Part shown: piece by piece, positions 1-6,002 of the stretch
Position numbering within the stretch: the first letter of the stretch is position 1
How the letters are laid out: every line of letters starts with the position of its first letter
Assembly (NCBI GenBank): GCA_012799265.1
Contig: JAAZLP010000348.1
Coordinates: 1-8,255 of the forward strand
DNA length: 8,255 bases
Source: Phyllobacteriaceae bacterium
GTDB lineage: Bacteria > Pseudomonadota > Alphaproteobacteria > Rhizobiales > Devosiaceae
Direction of reading: 5' to 3'
The notes under the pieces: generated by a model
What the model saw: the letters and a program-made list of their open reading frames with translations, nothing else
Told to the model about the DNA's origin: nothing
The model's database searches: none
Program-made: the position numbers and the translations under genes

Positions 1-285
1 GAGCCTCGCCCCGGCCTCAAGAGCGGCCATATCCCCGGCAGCCTCAATGTCCCGGTCGGCATGGTCAGCACGGATGGTGTCCTCAAATCCCCCGACAACC
101 TGCGCCAGCTCTTCACCGAAAAGGGCGTCGACCTCACAAGGCCGATCATCACCTCCTGCGGCTCCGGCATCACCGCCTCGACCCTGGCACTGGCCCTCCA
201 TCAGGTCGGTGCGAGGGATGTGGCCGTCTATGACGGCTCCTGGTCCGAATGGGGCGCCAGACCCGACGCTGAAGTCGAAAACTGA
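1..285 (+). CDS. sseA: 3-mercaptopyruvate sulfurtransferase, C-terminal fragment
   Basis: This is the 3' part of a sulfurtransferase gene: the reading frame is open from base 1 and ends in TGA, giving 94 residues. The family transfers sulfur from 3-mercaptopyruvate to thiols or cyanide through a persulfide on a catalytic cysteine, usually in the cytoplasm. The fragment is the C-terminal rhodanese domain. It shows a GHIPGSLNVP motif near its start, the active-site loop CGSGITAS (Cys codon at 157-159), and a conserved end, YDGSWSEWG. A CGSGxTA loop is typical of mercaptopyruvate sulfurtransferases, whereas thiosulfate sulfurtransferases usually have CRKGxTA, so the MST reading is preferred. A complete member is about 280 residues, so roughly two thirds lie to the left. 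The VOC gene follows on the same strand after 54 bases and could be cotranscribed. I am confident of the family and fairly confident of the substrate class. Confidence 0.9.
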   Translation, partial: EPRPGLKSGHIPGSLNVPVGMVSTDGVLKSPDNLRQLFTEKGVDLTRPIITSCGSGITASTLALALHQVGARDVAVYDGSWSEWGARPDAEVEN

Positions 286-339
286 TCGGAACTGGCCCCG
301 CTCGCACCGCATTGACACCGGTCAAGGCGGAGGATGGCC

Positions 340-744
340 ATGCTTGATCACACGGGAATTGTTGTCACCGACCTCGCGAAAGCGCGCCGTTTCTACGACG
401 CCATCGCTGCGGCGCTCGGCCTCCAGACCATCGACAATGGCGAAGATGCCTTCCTCTTTGGGAAGAGCGCGACGGAGCCGATCCCCTATCTCTGGATCGG
501 CACCACCCGACCGAGCTACTGGCAGGAAGGCTCGCGCGCCGGCATCAACCAGATGCACATTGCGTTTCAGGCCCATGACAAAGCGATGGTCCACGCCTTC
601 TATGAGGCAGCATTGGCCCATGGCGGCGCCGACAATGGCCCTCCGGGCCCTCGCGAAGGTGCAGGCCAATATTATGGCGCCTTCGTCCTCGATCCGGATG
701 GCAACAACATCGAAGCCTGCTGCCGGGGCCCAGCATCCCTCTAG
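340..744 (+). CDS. VOC family (glyoxalase/bleomycin-resistance fold) protein
   Basis: This encodes a single-domain vicinal oxygen chelate protein of 134 residues, a usual length for the family. The opening MLDHTGIVVTDLAKARRFY is the first beta-strand and helix of the fold. Candidate metal ligands are His4, the His of the MHIAF strand (about residue 73) and the Glu of DGNNIEACC (about residue 125). The two His and the Glu sit where the family binds a divalent metal, so the protein is probably an active metalloprotein. The substrate cannot be read from the sequence: glyoxalase, dioxygenase and resistance proteins share this fold. An ATG at 334 is also in frame, but the Shine-Dalgarno AAGGCGGAGG (324-333) directly abuts it and lies 6 bases from the ATG at 340, so I chose 340. 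The gene converges on the methyltransferase gene and their stop codons overlap. Confidence 0.87.
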   Translation: MLDHTGIVVTDLAKARRFYDAIAAALGLQTIDNGEDAFLFGKSATEPIPYLWIGTTRPSYWQEGSRAGINQMHIAFQAHDKAMVHAFYEAALAHGGADNGPPGPREGAGQYYGAFVLDPDGNNIEACCRGPASL

Positions 745-1415
745 GCGGCGTAAGCCACCCAGCCGCGAAAGCTCAGCGCCGTATAGAACAGCGTGACTTC
801 GCCAAAACCGGCCTCCGCCAGCATGGCCTCTTCCTCCTCTGGCGGCAGTATGGCCAGCCGACTGCCCATCGCCTCCAGCGCATTCTCCAGCACCGCTCCA
901 CTCGCCGTCACGCCCTGCGGATAGCCAGCATGCCTGGCGATCCATTGCGAGCGAAGCGGCTCATCCTGCGAGAAACTGATATGGGCCAATACCAGAGGCG
1001 CACCCGGCCTCAGGCGCTCCCGCAAGTGCCGCAGCGTCTCCAGCCGCTGCTCCCGCGCAATGAAATGAAACGTAAGCAGACAGATCGCGCCGTCATAAGG
1101 CCCCTGAGGCGCGTCGCTGATGTACCCATGATGCAGCCCGAAACGCGCCTCATCCGGCCCGACAACCTCGCGCGCCAGCGCCAGCATTTCCGCCGATGGA
1201 TCGACCCCATCAAAACGCCAGGCCTGATGCGCCTCGCCCAGCGCCTTCATCTCCAGCCCGCCCCCGGCGCCGAGCACCAGCACGCTTCCATTTTCCGGCA
1301 CGCGCTCACCCAGCAGCATGCTCGCCATCTTATGCAGGCTCTCAAAGCCCGGCACCTGCCGTGGCGGCCCTGCCAGATATCCAGCTGCAGCCCTTCCGTC
1401 GAACCCTGGGGTCAC
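741..1415 (-). CDS. Class I SAM-dependent methyltransferase
   Basis: This encodes a 224-residue, probably cytoplasmic, class I (Rossmann-fold) methyltransferase. The SAM-binding motif I is VLVLGAGGG at about residues 45-53. The acidic residue after strand 2 is Asp72 in FDGVDPS, and YDGAICLLTFHFI at about 107-119 is the motif IV region. A RPGAPLVLAH strand (about 136-145) follows. The C-terminal half carries no recognisable substrate domain, so the methyl acceptor is unknown; it resembles general UbiE/Tam-like small-molecule methyltransferases. The start is a GTG preceded by GGTGGAG one base away, an unusually tight spacing. No ATG is available upstream before an in-frame stop, and the FDGRAAxGY...PPRQVPGF opening looks like a natural N-terminus. 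It is read in the same direction as the sugar importer but is separated from it by a terminator and has its own promoter. Confidence 0.86.
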   Translation of the reverse strand: MTPGFDGRAAAGYLAGPPRQVPGFESLHKMASMLLGERVPENGSVLVLGAGGGLEMKALGEAHQAWRFDGVDPSAEMLALAREVVGPDEARFGLHHGYISDAPQGPYDGAICLLTFHFIAREQRLETLRHLRERLRPGAPLVLAHISFSQDEPLRSQWIARHAGYPQGVTASGAVLENALEAMGSRLAILPPEEEEAMLAEAGFGEVTLFYTALSFRGWVAYAA

Positions 1416-1426
1416 GCTCCACCTAT

Positions 1427-1447
1427 ATGTAACTTTTCTTGTTACAT
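1427..1447 (-). promoter_or_regulatory. Candidate repressor operator (inverted repeat)
   Basis: ATGTAAC (1427-1433) and GTTACAT (1441-1447) form a perfect 7-bp inverted repeat with a 7-base AT-rich spacer. The half-site centres are 14 bp apart. The repeat overlaps the downstream edge of the predicted -10 and the expected transcription start of the methyltransferase gene, a place where a bound dimer would block RNA polymerase. The geometry suits a TetR-, ArsR- or MarR-like dimer, but no such regulator is encoded in the window. As RNA it would be a weak AU-rich hairpin, so a DNA site is the likelier reading. Confidence 0.5.
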
Positions 1448-1475
1448 TCTATCTCAGTTCTAAACCGGATGACAA
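1446..1475 (-). promoter_or_regulatory. Predicted promoter of the methyltransferase gene
   Basis: Read on the minus strand, TTGTCA (1470-1475) and TAGAAT (1446-1451) are separated by 18 bases. They match the sigma-70 -35 and -10 consensus at five of six positions each. Transcription would begin near 1439, giving a leader of about 24 bases before the GTG at 1415. The element lies just downstream of the importer operon's terminator, which fits an independent transcription unit. Found by eye only. Confidence 0.5.
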
Positions 1476-1510
1476 TGCAAGAAGCGTCACATCGCCCGGT
1501 CCAAAATGCA

Positions 1511-1538
1511 AAAGCCGCCGGGTGGCCCCGGCGGCTTT
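1511..1538 (-). terminator. Rho-independent terminator of the importer operon
   Basis: AAAGCCGCCGGG (1511-1522) pairs perfectly with CCCGGCGGCTTT (1527-1538) around a 4-base loop, giving a 12-bp, very GC-rich stem. It begins 20 bases after the gguB stop. On the minus strand the stem is followed by a broken T-run (TTTTGCATTTT, counting the stem's final Ts), as expected for termination of leftward transcription. On the plus strand the stem runs into CGTGG, so it is directional. Confidence 0.88.
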
Positions 1539-1558
1539 CGTGGCCGAGCCTGGGAGGA

Positions 1559-2830
1559 TCAGGCCGACTTGTTCTTGTTATAGAGATCGAAGAACACGGC
1601 TGCGAGCAGCACCACGCCCTTGATCATCTGCTGCCAGTCGATATTGACGCCCATGATCGACATGCCGTTGTTCATCACGCCCATGATGAACGCCCCGATC
1701 ACCGCGCCCGCGACCTGGCCAACACCGCCCAGCGCCGAGGCGCCCCCGATGAACACGGCCGCGATCACGTCGAGCTCAAGCCCCTGCCCTGCCTTCGGCG
1801 TCGCCGAATTGAGGCGGGCGGCGTAGATCATGCCGGCGAGAGCCGCCAGCGCGCCCATGATGGCGAAGATATAGAACGTCGTCCGTTCGGTCTTGATGCC
1901 CGAAAGCGAGGCCGCCTTGAGGTTGCCGCCGATGGCATAGATACGGCGACCAAAGGTCATGCGCTTGGTGAGGAACACAAAGCCCGCGATCAGCACGGCC
2001 ATCACCACCAGCACGTTCGGCAGACCGCGATAGGATGCCAGCATATAGGCAAAGAACAGCACCAGTCCGGCCACCAGCAGGTTCTTGACCACGAAGAAGC
2101 TGAACGGCTCGACATCATAGCCGCGTGCCTTGCGACGCGCACGTGTACGCAGGGCGAAGAACACCATGGCCACAACCGCCACGATGGCGATCACCATCGT
2201 CGTCGAATGCAGCACCACATTGTTCCCGTTTTCCGCGATGAACGGCGTGGTGATCGGGCCCAGCACATCGGGGATGAACCCTGCCGAGAGCATCTGGAAT
2301 TCAGCCGGGAACGGACCAACCGACTTGCCGGAGAGAATGGCCAGCGACAGGCCCTTGAAGATCAGCATGCCCGCCAGCGTCACGATGAAGGCCGGCACCT
2401 TGTGATAGGCAATGATATAGCCCTGCGCCGCCCCGATGGCCGCACCGGCCACGAGACAGATCGCCCCGGCAACGATTGGGTTGGCGAGGAATGCCAGCTC
2501 CGGCGGGAACTTCCACCCCACCATCAGCATCGCCGCAAGCGCGCCGACAAAGCCCGATACCGACCCCACCGAAAGGTCAATATGCCCGGCCACGATGACC
2601 AGGAGCATGCCCAGCGCCATCACGATGATATAGCTGTTCTGCAGGATGATATTGGTCAGGTTCACCGGCTTGAACAGCACGCCATTGGTGAAATACTGGA
2701 AGAACAGCATGATCAGGATCAGCGCCAGCAAGAGGCCATAATCCCGCATATTGGCGCGCAGCGCCCCGATGAGGCTCAGCTCGTGAGCCTGTGCCGGCGC
2801 GGTGCTGGTTGGTGCAGTTTCGGTGGTCAT
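1559..2830 (-). CDS. gguB: Multiple-monosaccharide ABC transporter permease GguB
   Basis: This is the inner-membrane channel subunit of a CUT2-type (ribose/xylose family) sugar importer, 423 residues. Several strongly hydrophobic segments run from about residue 28 to the C-terminus, consistent with about ten membrane passes. The conserved AGHIDLSVGSVSGF segment (about 81-94) and the HKVPAFIVTLAGMLIFKGL segment are hallmarks of RbsC/XylH/GguB permeases. At 423 residues it is longer than RbsC (about 320). The extra length includes a basic hydrophilic loop (LRTRARRKARGYDVEPF) followed by another membrane segment in the middle, as in XylH/GguB-type permeases. The ATG overlaps the gguA stop as ATGA, with a good GGGAAGG site a few bases upstream, implying translational coupling. 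A terminator follows directly, so it is the last gene of the operon. No separate gguC follows, unlike the Agrobacterium locus. Confidence 0.92.
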   Translation of the reverse strand: MTTETAPTSTAPAQAHELSLIGALRANMRDYGLLLALILIMLFFQYFTNGVLFKPVNLTNIILQNSYIIVMALGMLLVIVAGHIDLSVGSVSGFVGALAAMLMVGWKFPPELAFLANPIVAGAICLVAGAAIGAAQGYIIAYHKVPAFIVTLAGMLIFKGLSLAILSGKSVGPFPAEFQMLSAGFIPDVLGPITTPFIAENGNNVVLHSTTMVIAIVAVVAMVFFALRTRARRKARGYDVEPFSFFVVKNLLVAGLVLFFAYMLASYRGLPNVLVVMAVLIAGFVFLTKRMTFGRRIYAIGGNLKAASLSGIKTERTTFYIFAIMGALAALAGMIYAARLNSATPKAGQGLELDVIAAVFIGGASALGGVGQVAGAVIGAFIMGVMNNGMSIMGVNIDWQQMIKGVVLLAAVFFDLYNKNKSA

Positions 2831-4359
2831 GATGCCTTCCCTTCGGCACGCACAATAAAGCGCATGATCTTTTCCTGGCTCGCCTCGCTGGTCGGCAACT
2901 CGCCAACGATACGGCCTTCATTCATAACGTAGAGACGATCGGTAACACCCAGCAGCTCCGGCATTTCCGAGGAGATCACGAGGATCGCCTTCCCCTGCGC
3001 CGCCAGCTGGTTGATGATCGTATAGATTTCATATTTCGCGCCAACGTCGATACCGCGCGTCGGCTCGTCGAGGATCAGCACTTCCGGATCGGCATAGAGC
3101 CACTTGGAGAGCACAACCTTCTGCTGGTTGCCGCCCGAAAGGTTGCCCACCGTCTGATAGACGCTCGAGGACCTGATATTGGTCTTCTTGCGATAGTCGT
3201 TGGCGACGTCCATCTCGGCGAGATCGTCGATCACCCCGCCCCGGCTCACGCCCCTCAAATTCGCCAGCGTGATATTGTGCTTGATGTGGTCGATAAGGTT
3301 GAGACCATAGGTCTTGCGGTCCTCGGTGGCATAGGCGAGCCCATTGGCGATGGCCTTGCCCACGCTCGACGTGTCCACCTTCTTGCCATGCATGAAGACC
3401 TCGCCGGAAATCTTCTGGCCCCATGACTTGCCGAACAGGCTCATGGCAAATTCAGTCCGCCCCGAGCCCATCAGCCCGGCAATGCCAACCACCTCGCCCT
3501 TGCGCAGCTGGATATTGACGTCCTTGATCACCTGCCGCTCGCGATGCTGCGGGTGGAAGACGTTCCAGTTCTTCACCTCGAAAACGACCTCGCCCACTTT
3601 CGGGTCGCGCGCCGGATAGCGATCATCCAGCGCCCGGCCCACCATCGAGGTGATGATACGGTCTTCGGTGATCTGGTCGGTGTCCATGGTCTCGATCGTC
3701 CGACCGTCGCGGATGACCGTGACCCGGTCAGCCACGCGGGAAATCTCGTTCAGCTTGTGGCTGATGATGATCGAGGTAATGCCCTGGGTCTTGAATTCGA
3801 GCAGCAGGTCGAGCAGCGCCTGGCTGTCCTTTTCCGACAGCGACGCGGTCGGCTCGTCGAGGATCAGCAGCTGCACCTGCTTGCTGAGCGCCTTGGCGAT
3901 TTCCACCAGCTGCTGCTTGCCCACGCCGATATTGGTCACCAGCGTATCCGGGTCTTCGCTCAGCCCCACCATCGAGAGCAGCTTGCGCGCGCCATCACGC
4001 GTCGTGTCCCAGTCGATCACCCCGCCCTTGGCCTGCTCGTTGCCGAGAAAGATGTTCTCGGCAATCGACAGGAGCGGCACCAGCGCCAGCTCCTGGTGGA
4101 TGATGACGATGTTCTTGTGTTCGCTGTCGCGGATCGATTTGAAGTGCTGTTCCTCACCCTTGTAGATGATCTGCCCTTCATAGGAGCCATGCGGATAAAC
4201 CCCGCTCAGCACCTTCATCAATGTCGACTTGCCCGCGCCGTTCTCCCCGCAGATCGCGTGGATTTCGCCTTCCCGGACATCCAGATTGACGTCCTGCAGC
4301 GCCTTCACGCCGGGAAAAGTCTTGGTGATGCTGCGCATCTCCAGAATGGTGTTGGCCAT
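2827..4359 (-). CDS. gguA: Multiple-monosaccharide ABC transporter ATPase GguA (two ABC domains)
   Basis: This is the cytoplasmic ATPase of the importer, 510 residues, the usual size for fused CUT2 ATPases such as RbsA, XylG and GguA. Domain 1 has Walker A GENGAGKST (38-46), a Q-loop IHQE (about 87-90) and Walker B LLILDEPT (164-171). Its signature is degenerate (IGVGKQQLVEIAKAL, about 144-158). Domain 2 has a degenerate Walker A, GLMGSGRTE, a canonical signature LSGGNQQK, and Walker B VLILDEPTRGIDVG. One intact Walker A facing one canonical signature, with the other composite site degenerate, is the normal pattern for this family, so the protein should be active. It lies 148 bases after chvE, with a hairpin in the gap, and overlaps gguB by 4 bases. 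The start ATG has only a modest AGGG site 5 bases upstream, which would fit lower expression than chvE. Confidence 0.94.
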   Translation of the reverse strand: MANTILEMRSITKTFPGVKALQDVNLDVREGEIHAICGENGAGKSTLMKVLSGVYPHGSYEGQIIYKGEEQHFKSIRDSEHKNIVIIHQELALVPLLSIAENIFLGNEQAKGGVIDWDTTRDGARKLLSMVGLSEDPDTLVTNIGVGKQQLVEIAKALSKQVQLLILDEPTASLSEKDSQALLDLLLEFKTQGITSIIISHKLNEISRVADRVTVIRDGRTIETMDTDQITEDRIITSMVGRALDDRYPARDPKVGEVVFEVKNWNVFHPQHRERQVIKDVNIQLRKGEVVGIAGLMGSGRTEFAMSLFGKSWGQKISGEVFMHGKKVDTSSVGKAIANGLAYATEDRKTYGLNLIDHIKHNITLANLRGVSRGGVIDDLAEMDVANDYRKKTNIRSSSVYQTVGNLSGGNQQKVVLSKWLYADPEVLILDEPTRGIDVGAKYEIYTIINQLAAQGKAILVISSEMPELLGVTDRLYVMNEGRIVGELPTSEASQEKIMRFIVRAEGKAS

Positions 4360-4472
4360 AGTGACCCTGTCCGTTCGGTGACCCGTCTAGCCACACGCCC
4401 CGGCTCCAGGAGCCCCAGACTGGCAGCGCCCGGTCTCGCGCCGGTCGCAAAAGGTCACATGAAAACAAGTGT

Positions 4473-4497
4473 GGAGGCCCCGCCGCGCGGGACCTCC
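4473..4497 (-). terminator. Intercistronic hairpin between chvE and gguA
   Basis: In the minus-strand RNA, GGAGGUCCCGC pairs with GCGGGGCCUCC around a 3-base loop: an 11-bp stem with one U-G wobble, starting 10 bases after the chvE stop. In a plus-strand RNA the same position would be a C-A mismatch, so the fold favours leftward transcripts. The following sequence (ACACTTGTTTTC) has only a short, displaced T-run, so I read it as a partial terminator or 3'-end stabiliser that keeps binding-protein mRNA above gguA-gguB mRNA. The rest of the 4360-4507 gap holds the gguA ribosome binding site, a small GGCT/AGCC hairpin and two GTGACCC copies 17 bases apart, with no gene. Confidence 0.65.
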
Positions 4498-4507
4498 GAT
4501 ATGCAGC

Positions 4508-5584
4508 TTACTGCAGTTCTTCCGGCTTGATGTAGCCCGAGTCCACAACCAGTTCCTGGTAGTTGGTCAGGTCAACCGAGTACGGGGTCAGCAGGATCGA
4601 CGGGACAACCTTGACGCCATTTTCATAGGTCGAGGTGTCGAGGCCATCCGGGGTGCCACCCGAAAGAACGGTGTCGACGAGGTCAGCAGTGACCTTGGCC
4701 AGTTCACGGGTGTCCTTGTAGACCGTCGAGTACTGTTCGCCGGCAATGATCGCCTTCACCGACGGTGCTTCAGCGTCCTGGCCGGTGATGATCGGCCATG
4801 CGAGGTCGCCCGAGCCATAGCCCACGCCGCGCAGCGACGAGATGATACCGCGGGAAAGACCATCATAGGGAGCGAGCACGCCGTCAACGCGGCTGCCGTC
4901 CGAGTAGTTGGCGGAGAGGATGTTGTCCATACGAGCTTGGGCAACAGCACCGTCCCAACGCAGCGTACCAACGGTTTCCATGCCCTGCTGGCCGGACTTG
5001 ACGACGATGTCGCCCGAGTCAATCAGCGGCTGGAGCACGCTCATAGCGCCATCGTAGAAGAAGAAGGCGTTGTTGTCGTCCGGCGAGCCGCCGAAGAGTT
5101 CAACGTTCCACGGCTTGGTGTCGGCGAAGCGTTCCTTGAGGCCATCAACCAGCGAGGTTGCCTGCAGCACACCGACCTGGAAGTTGTCGAAGGTGGTGTA
5201 GTAGTCGACATTGCCGCTTTCACGGATCAGGCGGTCATAGGCGAACACCTTGATGCCGGAATCGGCAGCCTGCTGCAGCACGGCCGAGAGCGTGGTGCCG
5301 TCGATGGAACCGATGACCAGGGCCTTCACGCCCTTGGTGACCATGTTTTCGATCTGGGCCAGCTGGTTCGGGATATCGTCTTCCGCATACTGCAGGTCGA
5401 CAGTGTAGCCCTTGCCTTCGAGAGCGGCCTTGAGCTCGTTACCGTCGGAGATCCAGCGCAGCGACGACGAGGTCGGCATCGCAATGCCGATCTGGCCCTT
5501 GTCCTGGGCATAGGCGCCAACTGCGGCGGTTGCCATCAGGGCACCCGCAGCGAACAGCGTCGCGATTTTATTTAGAACCTTCAC
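4508..5584 (-). CDS. chvE: Periplasmic multiple-monosaccharide-binding protein ChvE
   Basis: This is the substrate-binding protein of the importer, 358 residues, a periplasmic-binding fold of the D-xylose/galactose type. The N-terminus is a clear signal peptide: KVLNK, a hydrophobic stretch, then AYA-QDKG with cleavage expected after Ala26. The mature protein follows Agrobacterium ChvE motif for motif: RWISDGN (43-49), DDIPNQLAQIENMVTKGVK (69-87), YDRLIR with Asp117 and Arg118, GGSPDDNNAFFFYDGAM (165-181), PYDGLS (239-244) and GQDAE (268-272). These include the charged and aromatic residues that hold pyranose sugars. ChvE binds several aldoses (galactose, glucose, arabinose, xylose, fucose) and in Agrobacterium also serves sugar sensing with VirA; no vir gene is seen here. 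The start is GTG with AGGGAG 7 bases upstream. It is the first importer gene and lies divergent from the GntR regulator. XylF is the nearest alternative but the motif match is weaker. Confidence 0.94.
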   Translation of the reverse strand: MKVLNKIATLFAAGALMATAAVGAYAQDKGQIGIAMPTSSSLRWISDGNELKAALEGKGYTVDLQYAEDDIPNQLAQIENMVTKGVKALVIGSIDGTTLSAVLQQAADSGIKVFAYDRLIRESGNVDYYTTFDNFQVGVLQATSLVDGLKERFADTKPWNVELFGGSPDDNNAFFFYDGAMSVLQPLIDSGDIVVKSGQQGMETVGTLRWDGAVAQARMDNILSANYSDGSRVDGVLAPYDGLSRGIISSLRGVGYGSGDLAWPIITGQDAEAPSVKAIIAGEQYSTVYKDTRELAKVTADLVDTVLSGGTPDGLDTSTYENGVKVVPSILLTPYSVDLTNYQELVVDSGYIKPEELQ

Positions 5585-5638
5585 GTCTCGACTCCCTAAA
5601 ATCCGAGATGGTTGTTTTTGAATAGGACTGGAGTTGGC

Positions 5639-5758
5639 TCACACCTCTGCCAAACCAGCACGTCTGCGGGCGCCCTGATGGGCACCCACTGGACAGGCCA
5701 GCCGGACCTTCATTCCACGGATGGGCGCATCCGCGCGCATCACTGACTGAAACAGCAT
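5639..5758 (-). CDS. Candidate 39-codon leader ORF upstream of chvE
   Basis: A short ATG-initiated frame lies 54 bases upstream of chvE on the same strand. It is preceded by GGGAGGA three bases before the ATG, the strongest ribosome binding site in the region. The predicted peptide has 39 residues, begins MLFQSVMRAD, is rich in Arg and Ala, and carries an Arg-Arg-Arg run (CGC AGA CGT) near its end, then stops at TGA. It has no signal peptide or membrane segment and I recognise no family. Its position suggests a leader peptide or upstream ORF whose translation could affect chvE expression, or a remnant of an older gene start. Length alone does not prove that it is coding; the support is the Shine-Dalgarno and its place in the leader. 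Confidence 0.35.
   Translation of the reverse strand: MLFQSVMRADAPIRGMKVRLACPVGAHQGARRRAGLAEV
5668..5687 (-). other. Hairpin inside the chvE leader
   Basis: In the minus-strand RNA, GGGUGCCC and GGGCGCCC form an 8-bp stem with one U-G wobble and a 4-base AUCA loop. The plus-strand version would carry a C-A mismatch, so the structure favours the chvE transcript. No T-run follows, so it is not an intrinsic terminator. It sits in the last third of the leader ORF, where a translating ribosome would melt it. Confidence 0.45.
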
Positions 5759-5814
5759 GAATCCTCCCGTGGACAGCAAGACTGCCGGTACGGCCCTCCT
5801 AGCCCATGGCCCGG

Positions 5815-5844
5815 AAGCTAGAATGATCAGACAGGTCTTGTAAA
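5815..5844 (-). promoter_or_regulatory. Possible promoter of the chvE-gguA-gguB operon
   Basis: On the minus strand TTTACA (5839-5844) matches five of six -35 bases. An 18-base spacer leads to TAGCTT (5815-5820), a poor -10. Transcription would begin near 5808 and give a leader of roughly 220 bases that includes the 39-codon ORF. The weak -10 would suit an activated promoter. No better sigma-70 pair was found by eye, so the assignment is tentative. Confidence 0.25.
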
Positions 5845-5957
5845 GCGCCTTCTTTCGCCACGATTATTTTTTCGACCAACAAAGAAAATTAAACCCCCGT
5901 TGCAGGCGATGTTTTGTGACGCTAAAGTGCCCCTCGCCCGCCAAGAGGTCGATGCGT

Positions 5958-5994
5958 TAGACGATAGGTACCTGTTACTTATTCAAAAGGTATC
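5958..5994 (+). promoter_or_regulatory. Possible GntR-gene promoter with AGGTA operator repeats
   Basis: TAGACG (5958-5963) and TATTCA (5980-5985), 16 bases apart, could be weak -35 and -10 elements with transcription starting near 5992. AGGTACCT (5966-5973), an 8-bp palindrome, lies in the spacer. A second AGGTATC (5988-5994) lies at the start site, with the AGGTA cores exactly 22 bp apart, about two helical turns. GGTA(T/C)-type cores resemble those bound by some FCD-type GntR regulators of sugar-acid metabolism, so autorepression is a reasonable inference, not something the sequence shows directly. Confidence 0.3.
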
Positions 5995-6002
5995 AGATAA
6001 GT

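Larger units (their letters stand above)
5585..6002. other. Divergent regulatory region between chvE and the GntR regulator
   Basis: This 418-base stretch has no conserved gene. From the chvE side it contains the chvE ribosome binding site, the candidate leader ORF with its hairpin, and a GC-rich block with small inverted repeats (for example GCCG-GTA-CGGC at 5784-5794). An AT-rich block follows at about 5862-5892, containing ATTATTTTTTCG and AGAAAATTAAA, then the AGGTA repeat region before the regulator. The AT-rich block is markedly different from the GC-rich surroundings and is the likely core of promoter and regulator binding. Confidence 0.6.

Noticed and set aside
322..945. A 207-codon minus-strand frame covering the VOC gene and the end of the methyltransferase gene
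   Set aside because: It conflicts with two recognisable proteins and its translation is compositionally biased with no motif.
1439..2932. A 497-codon open frame on the plus strand opposite gguB
   Set aside because: It is antisense to a clear ABC permease, its product is a low-complexity His/Arg/Asp-rich string with no domain, and long antisense frames are expected opposite GC-rich genes with strong third-position bias.
4469..5575. A 368-codon plus-strand frame opposite chvE, and a similar 328-codon frame opposite gguA (3544-4530)
   Set aside because: Both are mirror frames of strongly recognised genes and show no family signature, ribosome binding site or promoter.
5900..5928. TTGCAG-N17-TAAAGT as an alternative promoter for the GntR gene
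   Set aside because: The spacing is ideal but the -35 matches only the first three bases; it would also give a leader of about 70 bases. It is not excluded, just no better than the nearer candidate.
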